Shown here piece by piece: positions 46,366 through 51,688 of a stretch of 51,688 nucleotides of DNA. The notes under the pieces are model-generated. The model was not told the DNA's origin, ran no database searches, and saw nothing but the letters and a program-made list of their open reading frames with translations. Location: contig CAMQVJ010000008.1 of assembly GCA_947038175.1 (NCBI GenBank), positions 1 through 51,688 on the forward strand, read 5' to 3'. The position numbers and the translations under genes were made by a program. Numbering within the stretch: the first letter of the stretch is position 1; each line of letters opens with the position of its first letter. The stretch comes from an uncultured Desulfovibrio sp. (GTDB lineage: Bacteria > Desulfobacterota > Desulfovibrionia > Desulfovibrionales > Desulfovibrionaceae).

Positions 46366-46496
46366 GATTTCTCCTGAATTAAAATGTTCCGAGTGATATG
46401 CCCAATTTTTCATAATTATATTGAAAATTTCAGTTAGTAAAAACTCAAATACTTTCATCATTTTAGATTATGCAGGGTTTTATTTTATATAAAGCT

Positions 46497-46530
46497 CAAA
46501 AAAGATTAAGGGGAGTCACACTCCCCTTAA
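46497..46530 (-). terminator. Rho-independent terminator after galU
   Basis: 11-bp stem TTAAGGGGAGT/ACTCCCCTTAA with loop CAC, followed on the minus strand by a T-rich run. The core resembles the GGGGGAG family. Confidence 0.85.
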
Positions 46531-46555
46531 AAGTAATTGAGAAAGATAGCTTAAA

Positions 46556-47437
46556 CTATGCAGAATAATCTTGCAATAATTTTTCCATACGTTTCAATAA
46601 TTCAGGCTTAATTTTAGTGTCTTTTAAGGCAAAGAAAAGGTTTGCCGTCAAATAATCAACCCAATCACCAGCATCAAAGCGAATCCCTTTTATGGGCACT
46701 GCTAACATTTTATGTTCAAGAGCGTAGGCCTTGAGAGCATCTGTTAATTGAATTTCACCACCATGTCCAGGCTTTGTGTCATGGAGATACTTGAAAATTT
46801 CAGACGTTAATACATAGCGCCCAATAATTGCCATGCAAGAAGGCGCTGTTCCTATTGCAGGTTTTTCCACCATATCTGTTATTTCTATAATACCATCTTC
46901 TCGAGTATTCCCAGCCACAATTCCGTATTTATTGACATGTTCAGGAGCTACTTCCAAAACACCAATAACGGGCATATTTTCACGCTGAGCGACATCAATA
47001 AGTTGTTTCATGCCAGACGGTTCACCTAAGATAAGATCATCACCTACCATGACACCGAAGGCTTCGTTATCATGAATAATTGTTTCTGCACATAAAACAG
47101 CATGTCCAAGTCCAAGCCTTTCTTTTTGGCGTACGGTGATAAGATTTATCATGTTCGCCGCATTTATAACTTCACCTAAAAGGGCTTTCTTTCCAGCACG
47201 TTCAAGAGTTTCTTCGAGGGGAAAATGATGGTCAAAATGATCTTCAAGAACTGTTTTTTCTCTACCTGTCACAAAAACGACATTGGAAAGTTCTGCTTCC
47301 AAAGCTTCTTCCACAACATATTGTATAATAGGCTTATTAAAAACAGGGAGCATTTCTTTTGGAATATTTTTACTAGCAGGTAAAGAGCGTGTGCCTAAAC
47401 CAGCCACAGGCATAATTACTTTAGTAATTTTTTGCAT
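46556..47437 (-). CDS. galU: UTP--glucose-1-phosphate uridylyltransferase
   Basis: Makes UDP-glucose for envelope polysaccharides. The product is 293 residues. The nucleotide-binding signature is AGLGTRSLPASKNIPKEMLP, followed by KPIIQYVVEEALEA, GVMVGDDLILGE and the GGEIQLTDAL and IRFDAGDWVDYL regions. GAGG lies upstream. It is the last gene of the folP-cdaA-cdaR-glmM-galU run and is followed by a terminator. Confidence 0.97.
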   Translation of the reverse strand: MQKITKVIMPVAGLGTRSLPASKNIPKEMLPVFNKPIIQYVVEEALEAELSNVVFVTGREKTVLEDHFDHHFPLEETLERAGKKALLGEVINAANMINLITVRQKERLGLGHAVLCAETIIHDNEAFGVMVGDDLILGEPSGMKQLIDVAQRENMPVIGVLEVAPEHVNKYGIVAGNTREDGIIEITDMVEKPAIGTAPSCMAIIGRYVLTSEIFKYLHDTKPGHGGEIQLTDALKAYALEHKMLAVPIKGIRFDAGDWVDYLTANLFFALKDTKIKPELLKRMEKLLQDYSA

Positions 47438-47563
47438 ATAATAACCTCATTTTGTGATGTATTTTTGTAAAACAGGGAGTAAAAAGTCGCATCTTTTTTG
47501 CATAGCACATGAATTTTGTATGAGCATGTTCTACTTTGAATATTTAGCTAATCAAAATCAGCT

Positions 47564-48928
47564 TTATTCTTGAATTCGAGTAATTGCTTCTGTAACAATA
47601 TCAACAAGCTCTTGAACAATACGTTTAACAAGCTTTTCATCTCGTGCTTCAACCATGACTCGGCAAACATTTTCTGTACCAGAATACCGTAGAAGCACAC
47701 GCCCATAGGAGCCAAGTTCTGCTTCTGCTTTTTTCACGGCCTCTTGGATTTCAGGAACAGTGTCTAGGGGAGGTTTATGCGTAACCTTTATGCTGTGCAT
47801 TTCTTGAGCATAAAGAGCCAATTGCCCTGCAAGCTCCGAAAGCTTTTTCCCTGTTTCTTTCATGATACGTAAAAGTTGTAAGGCTGCTAGTAAGCCATCA
47901 CCTGTTGTACTCACATCACGAAAAATAAGGTGTCCCGATTGTTCACCACCAAGGTTTGCATCAAATTTCCTCATGGCTTCAACAACGTAGCGATCGCCCA
48001 CGTTAGTGCGAAGCACGGAGCCTCCACGTTCTTGCATAAAAGAATCAAGCGCCATATTACTCATTGAAGTAGTGACAAGCATCTTATTATTGAGTTTTCC
48101 CTTAGAAAGCAAATCTTGGGCACAAATCGCCATGATTTCATCACCATCTAAAACTCTACCATTTTCATCAGCAACAATAAGTCTATCTGCATCACCATCA
48201 AGCGCAAGACCTATATCCGCACGAACTTCTCGTACTTTTGCTTGCATTTTTTCAGGATATAAAGAGCCACATTGTTCGTTGATATTAGTGCCATTAGGAG
48301 TGTTTGAAAGAGTAAAAACTTCTGCACCAAGCTCTTCAAGGGCTAAAGGAGCAATTTTATAGTTCGCACCATTAGCGCAATCAAGCACAACTCGAACGCC
48401 TTTAAGGGTATGTTCTTGTGGAAAACTATTTTTAATATAGACAATATAACGCCCTGGAGCGTCCACAATTTTGCGAGTTCTACCGACTTCGTGTGCAGGG
48501 GGATAATCCCATTCTTGATCGGAATGGATAAGCATTTCAGAAATAATATCTTCCACATCATCTGGGAGTTTAAAACCATTTTTATCAAAAAACTTAATAC
48601 CATTATCATAAAAAGGATTATGGCTGGCAGAAATAACAACACCAAGATCCGCTCTCATATTTCTTGTAAGAAACGCTATGGCTGGAGTAGGCATAGGGCC
48701 CACTTGATACACGTCCATGCCCATGGCGCAAAGTCCTGCGGTAAGGGCAGATTCAAATAAATACCCAGACAATCTTGTATCTTTACCAATAATTACTTTG
48801 TGTCTATGCTTGCCGCCACGAAAATACATACCCGCCGCAAGCCCTAAGCGCAAGGCCATATCAGCCGTCATAGGATACTCATTAACCGTACCACGCATAC
48901 CATCTGTTCCAAAAAGACGTTTCATCAT
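47564..48928 (-). CDS. glmM: Phosphoglucosamine mutase
   Basis: Converts glucosamine-6-phosphate to glucosamine-1-phosphate for peptidoglycan and lipopolysaccharide precursors. The product is 454 residues. Phosphoserine Ser102 lies in [18 protein letters not shown]; the metal loop is [13 protein letters not shown], the sugar loop GGEQSGHL and the phosphate loop [14 protein letters not shown]. Two ATGs in tandem (48928 and 48925) are possible starts. It follows cdaR by 21 bases; the cdaA-cdaR-glmM order is conserved in many bacteria. Confidence 0.97.
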   Translation of the reverse strand: MMKRLFGTDGMRGTVNEYPMTADMALRLGLAAGMYFRGGKHRHKVIIGKDTRLSGYLFESALTAGLCAMGMDVYQVGPMPTPAIAFLTRNMRADLGVVISASHNPFYDNGIKFFDKNGFKLPDDVEDIISEMLIHSDQEWDYPPAHEVGRTRKIVDAPGRYIVYIKNSFPQEHTLKGVRVVLDCANGANYKIAPLALEELGAEVFTLSNTPNGTNINEQCGSLYPEKMQAKVREVRADIGLALDGDADRLIVADENGRVLDGDEIMAICAQDLLSKGKLNNKMLVTTSMSNMALDSFMQERGGSVLRTNVGDRYVVEAMRKFDANLGGEQSGHLIFRDVSTTGDGLLAALQLLRIMKETGKKLSELAGQLALYAQEMHSIKVTHKPPLDTVPEIQEAVKKAEAELGSYGRVLLRYSGTENVCRVMVEARDEKLVKRIVQELVDIVTEAITRIQE

Positions 48929-48949
48929 TACCTACTTTTTCATCGTATT

Positions 48950-49879
48950 CTATTTTTTGGCATTCACAATTTTAACAGCAGCAGGATCCATTTCCACAAG
49001 CTGAACATTCCACGGAAGTATAACCTGTATAGGTAGCGTACTCCCTACTTTGAGATGAGAATTTCCTGTTACCGTAGCACGTATTTTCGAGCTGATTATA
49101 GGATCCAAAACATCATCGTGCACTCTAGCAAGTGGTGCTTCTAAAAGAATATTTACGGTTCTTGGTTCTATAGTATATTGTGGCGGCATATTTTCTACAT
49201 GCACTGTACGACTGATTTCCACATGGGTAGTTTCTGCCACGACATCAAAACTCAGCGTTGTCACAGGTGTATTCACCGTTAAAGAATCAGGTATCATCAA
49301 TTGCAAGGGGCGAGAATAATGCCCTTCTTTTATTACTTTATTAAGATCAAAAGGTACTTCCAAATAGTCTAAATCATGCAAAAGGGCAGTTGAACCTTTA
49401 ATCTCAATGGCAGCTGGTGAAATCCCCACATTACTAATTTGTAAATCGTCATCCTTCATGGGGATAAATTTTATTTGCAAAGGAACAGTTTTTGTGGTGA
49501 CCGTATCAACCTCTACAACAATATAAGAGGGGTCAACGCCAAGGATATCAAAGCCATTAAAAGAAACCATTTGAGCTATCTCAATAGGAACGACATTAGC
49601 TCCGCTTTCTATTTTTGATAAATCAATAGGATATGCTAAATCACGATTAGCTAAACGCTGTAGTAGTTCCGCAGAAGCTCGAACTCGAACTTTGACAACA
49701 TCAATCATACCCTCAGACACAACAAGATCCGCAGGAACAGACTGGTACTCCACACGTACAGCGATAATACTTTCGATATGCGCATTACCAACAATGACAT
49801 ACCAAAGTCCGCATGCCAACATAAATGCCACCAGCAAGACTTTGATCTCAAAAAAATATTTGTTTTTAGCTGAGGACAT
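48950..49879 (-). CDS. cdaR: CdaR-like YbbR-domain protein
   Basis: Single-pass membrane protein of 309 residues. An N-terminal helix (VLLVAFMLACGLWYVIVG) is followed by about three to four YbbR repeats outside the membrane, each with the VxVxxxxVPxxL-type pattern (RVEYQSVPADLVVSEGMI). CdaR regulates the diadenylate cyclase CdaA in Gram-positive bacteria; the same role here is inferred from gene order. It overlaps cdaA by 14 bases. Confidence 0.88.
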   Translation of the reverse strand: MSSAKNKYFFEIKVLLVAFMLACGLWYVIVGNAHIESIIAVRVEYQSVPADLVVSEGMIDVVKVRVRASAELLQRLANRDLAYPIDLSKIESGANVVPIEIAQMVSFNGFDILGVDPSYIVVEVDTVTTKTVPLQIKFIPMKDDDLQISNVGISPAAIEIKGSTALLHDLDYLEVPFDLNKVIKEGHYSRPLQLMIPDSLTVNTPVTTLSFDVVAETTHVEISRTVHVENMPPQYTIEPRTVNILLEAPLARVHDDVLDPIISSKIRATVTGNSHLKVGSTLPIQVILPWNVQLVEMDPAAVKIVNAKK

Positions 49880-50615
49880 TTGTTAAAATACGCTCCATTC
49901 TTTCATGATTTAATGGGTTTGATAAATGACCTTCGTGGGCGATGGTTATAGCCCCTCTCTCTTCAGAAATAACAATAGCAAGTGCATCACTGACTTCTGT
50001 CACACCAAGTGCGGCTCTGTGTCTTGTGCCATAACTCTGCCGTTCAAGCATTTTAGTAAGCGGAAGCACACAACCAGCAGCGACAATACGCCCATCACGA
50101 TTAATAATTATCGCACCATCATGTAGAGCTGTATTTGGAAAAAAAATAGTTTTAATTAAATCGGCGGATAATTTCGCATCAAGGGCAACCCCTCTTTGCA
50201 TATAATCTCCCAAGGCTACATTTAACTCAAGAACAATAATGGCACCTGTTTTTGTTTTTGCCAAATCAAGGCTCACGTTCACTAATTCATGGATGAGGCT
50301 ATCCCGTATAGTTTCCTTTTTTCTAAATAGCGAGCGAGGGTTTATACTTGCCAAACCTTTTCGGATATCATCACTAAATAAAACAACAATAACTAAAAAT
50401 AAAGAACCAAAGAAACTTTCTAAAAGCCATGAAAGTGTGAAAAAGCTAAGCATCCTTGCAACAATATAAATAAAAAGCAAAAGAACAAGACCCTGAAGCG
50501 CTGCCACTGCTCTCGTTCCCCTTACAAAACGCAAAAGGTAATAGAAGCAAATAGTTACAAGTGCGATATCAATAACATCACGCCAGCCAAGCGGAAAATG
50601 TTCAAAACTAAGCAT
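49866..50615 (-). CDS. cdaA: Diadenylate cyclase CdaA
   Basis: Makes c-di-AMP from two ATP. The product is 249 residues. Three N-terminal helices (about 12-30, 38-57, 62-82) precede the DAC domain, whose active-site motifs are DGA (166-168, in ALHDGAIIINRDGRI) and RHR (198-200, in SYGTRHRAALGVTE). It overlaps the cdaR start. c-di-AMP controls potassium and osmotic balance in other bacteria; no such target lies in this window. Confidence 0.95.
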   Translation of the reverse strand: MLSFEHFPLGWRDVIDIALVTICFYYLLRFVRGTRAVAALQGLVLLLFIYIVARMLSFFTLSWLLESFFGSLFLVIVVLFSDDIRKGLASINPRSLFRKKETIRDSLIHELVNVSLDLAKTKTGAIIVLELNVALGDYMQRGVALDAKLSADLIKTIFFPNTALHDGAIIINRDGRIVAAGCVLPLTKMLERQSYGTRHRAALGVTEVSDALAIVISEERGAITIAHEGHLSNPLNHERMERILTNVLS

Positions 50616-50655
50616 AGCTATGCTCCAATGCTCTCAAATTATATAATTAATTTTT

Positions 50656-51651
50656 TTAAACTGTACCTTTTTCTTGTAAAACCGTTTGAAGAGTCAAACT
50701 CTCAACGGTAGCAAGTACATCATGCACACGGTGGTGTTGTATGCCATATTGAGCCATGAGTGCTGTGCAAACCTGTGTTATACTTTTCCTTTTTTCTGCT
50801 TTAATGCCAAACAAGTGTCCAAAAAGTGACTTGTAGGAAATACCAAGCAAAATCGGTCTACCTAGCTTAGCTAATTTTTGACTTGCTTGCAACAAAGTAA
50901 TATTATGATTTACGTTTTTACCAAAACCAATGCCTGGATCAAGTATAATATGGTTTTCAGGCAAACCTTTCTGAACAAGGGTATTCATTTTTTCTTCAAA
51001 AAACCGAACCACGTCGTCCACAATATCTGTGTAGACGGGTTCATTTTGCATGCTTTGTGGTCGGCCTTGGCAGTGCATGAGCACATAACCAGGTTTATGC
51101 TCTGCCACTACATCGAGTAATTTTTCATCCCAAGAAAATGCGGATATATCATTTATAATATCTGCCCCATTTTCAAGCGCCTTGGACGCTACATCGGCAC
51201 GCCAAGTATCAATGGAAATAACAGGAGATTCTCGGCGAGCATATAAAGGATTTTTAGTAAAAATACTTTCTTCACGGGTGTCTAGCATAGGAAACTTCGC
51301 TTGAGAGCTTTCCACTTTTTCTGCAAGAGAAGCATTATAAAATCCTTGAGGATTTTTGCGTATACTCTTAATAAGAGGAGAAATGCGTTTCCACTCTTCT
51401 TCTGCAGACACATCTTTTGCCCCAGGGCGAGAAGACGCCCCACCTATATCCAGAATCGCCGCCCCTTGATTCCAGAGGCTTTTCGCATGACAAAGAGCTT
51501 CTTCTTGTGCAAGATAAAGCCCACCATCATGGAAAGAATCCGGAGTCGTATTCACTATTCCCCAAACATAAAAGGGGGCAGGCACAAGTGCCTCGCCCCC
51601 AAAAAAGAAATCTTGCAACACAAGAAAATCCTTGTTTTTATTTATTATCAT
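50656..51651 (-). CDS. folP: Dihydropteroate synthase
   Basis: Condenses 4-aminobenzoate with the pterin diphosphate in folate synthesis. The product is 331 residues, longer than the usual 270-280. Motifs are WGIVNTTPDSFHDGG, AILDIGGASSRPGA, ISIDTWRADVA, GADIINDISAF and ILDPGIGFGK. The excess comes from about 20 N-terminal residues and an insertion at about 100-141 before the ISIDT strand. The start overlaps the end of the upstream gene by 14 bases. Confidence 0.95.
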   Translation of the reverse strand: MIINKNKDFLVLQDFFFGGEALVPAPFYVWGIVNTTPDSFHDGGLYLAQEEALCHAKSLWNQGAAILDIGGASSRPGAKDVSAEEEWKRISPLIKSIRKNPQGFYNASLAEKVESSQAKFPMLDTREESIFTKNPLYARRESPVISIDTWRADVASKALENGADIINDISAFSWDEKLLDVVAEHKPGYVLMHCQGRPQSMQNEPVYTDIVDDVVRFFEEKMNTLVQKGLPENHIILDPGIGFGKNVNHNITLLQASQKLAKLGRPILLGISYKSLFGHLFGIKAEKRKSITQVCTALMAQYGIQHHRVHDVLATVESLTLQTVLQEKGTV

Positions 51652-51688
51652 CAGGTTTTATATTGTCATCTTTTTCATTATTCGTTTC
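51638..51688 (-). CDS. C-terminal end of an upstream gene, probably ftsH (partial)
   Basis: An open frame enters from the right edge and ends at a TAA (51640-51638). It encodes 16 residues, ETNNEKDDNIKPDDNK. The acidic, asparagine-rich end would suit the tail of FtsH, which often lies before folP in relatives; the identity is inferred from gene order alone. It overlaps the folP start. Confidence 0.45.
   Translation of the reverse strand, partial: ETNNEKDDNIKPDDNK

Overview
The window reads as a chromosomal stretch of a low-GC, anaerobic, Gram-negative bacterium, most likely a member of the Desulfovibrionales. Gram-negative envelope genes are present (BamA, LolC/E, LolD, an LpoA-like lipoprotein). 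TrmD carries a C-terminal SPOUT domain that is typical of desulfovibrios. A siroheme decarboxylase subunit (AhbB-type) next to hemL points to heme synthesis by way of siroheme, as in sulfate reducers. No phage, insertion sequence, CRISPR array or rRNA operon was seen. Nearly all genes are housekeeping; the unusual content lies between them.

Layout. Left: alaS, a DNA alkylation-repair pair (AlkA-like glycosylase and Ogt), a GtrA-like membrane protein and a TauE/SafE exporter. 6.5-12.2 kb: one leftward translation operon, tRNA-Thr, tRNA-Tyr, tRNA-Gly, tuf, rpmG, tRNA-Trp, secE, nusG, rplK, rplA, rplJ, rplL, with a good promoter at its head and a strong terminator at its end; rpoBC does not follow. 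12.6-18.8 kb: leftward lysS-lolC/E-lolD-bamA. 19.1-29 kb, rightward: cvpA, mazG, a hybrid histidine kinase, a polar amino-acid ABC transporter, lepA and ung. 29.3-30.6 kb: a secreted phosphodiester-glycosidase-like protein on the minus strand. 30.8-41 kb, rightward: khpA-rimM-trmD, rplS, rnhB-yraN-rsmI, smpB, an LpoA-like lipoprotein and gatC-gatA. 41.4-42.5 kb: an aminotransferase. 42.8-51.7 kb, leftward: ychF, ahbB, hemL, and separately (ftsH end)-folP-cdaA-cdaR-glmM-galU.

The most striking signal is a modular family of short palindromes in the gene-free gaps. A core hairpin with arms GGGGGAG/CTCCCCC, followed three bases later by a second C-run and ACAT, occurs in full or decayed form at about a dozen places. 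Between ychF, ahbB and hemL it forms part of a larger unit of about 140-180 bp with three successive hairpins, present in three copies. Several hairpins differ between copies by paired, compensating substitutions, which suggests that the folded form is maintained. Other modules are a 39-bp tandem repeat with a GAGAGGC/GCCTCTC hairpin, and a pair of 23-bp palindromes centred on CATGATG. This is the best candidate for an undescribed element in the window; its function is unknown.

Other points of interest are a RimM of twice the usual length with acidic insertions and a lysine-rich tail, a NusG with an acidic N-terminal extension of 66 residues, a six-fold TAA repeat that begins at a stop codon, a (GAAA)11 repeat, a tract of about 60 T residues, and probable autoregulatory leaders before rplJ and rplS.
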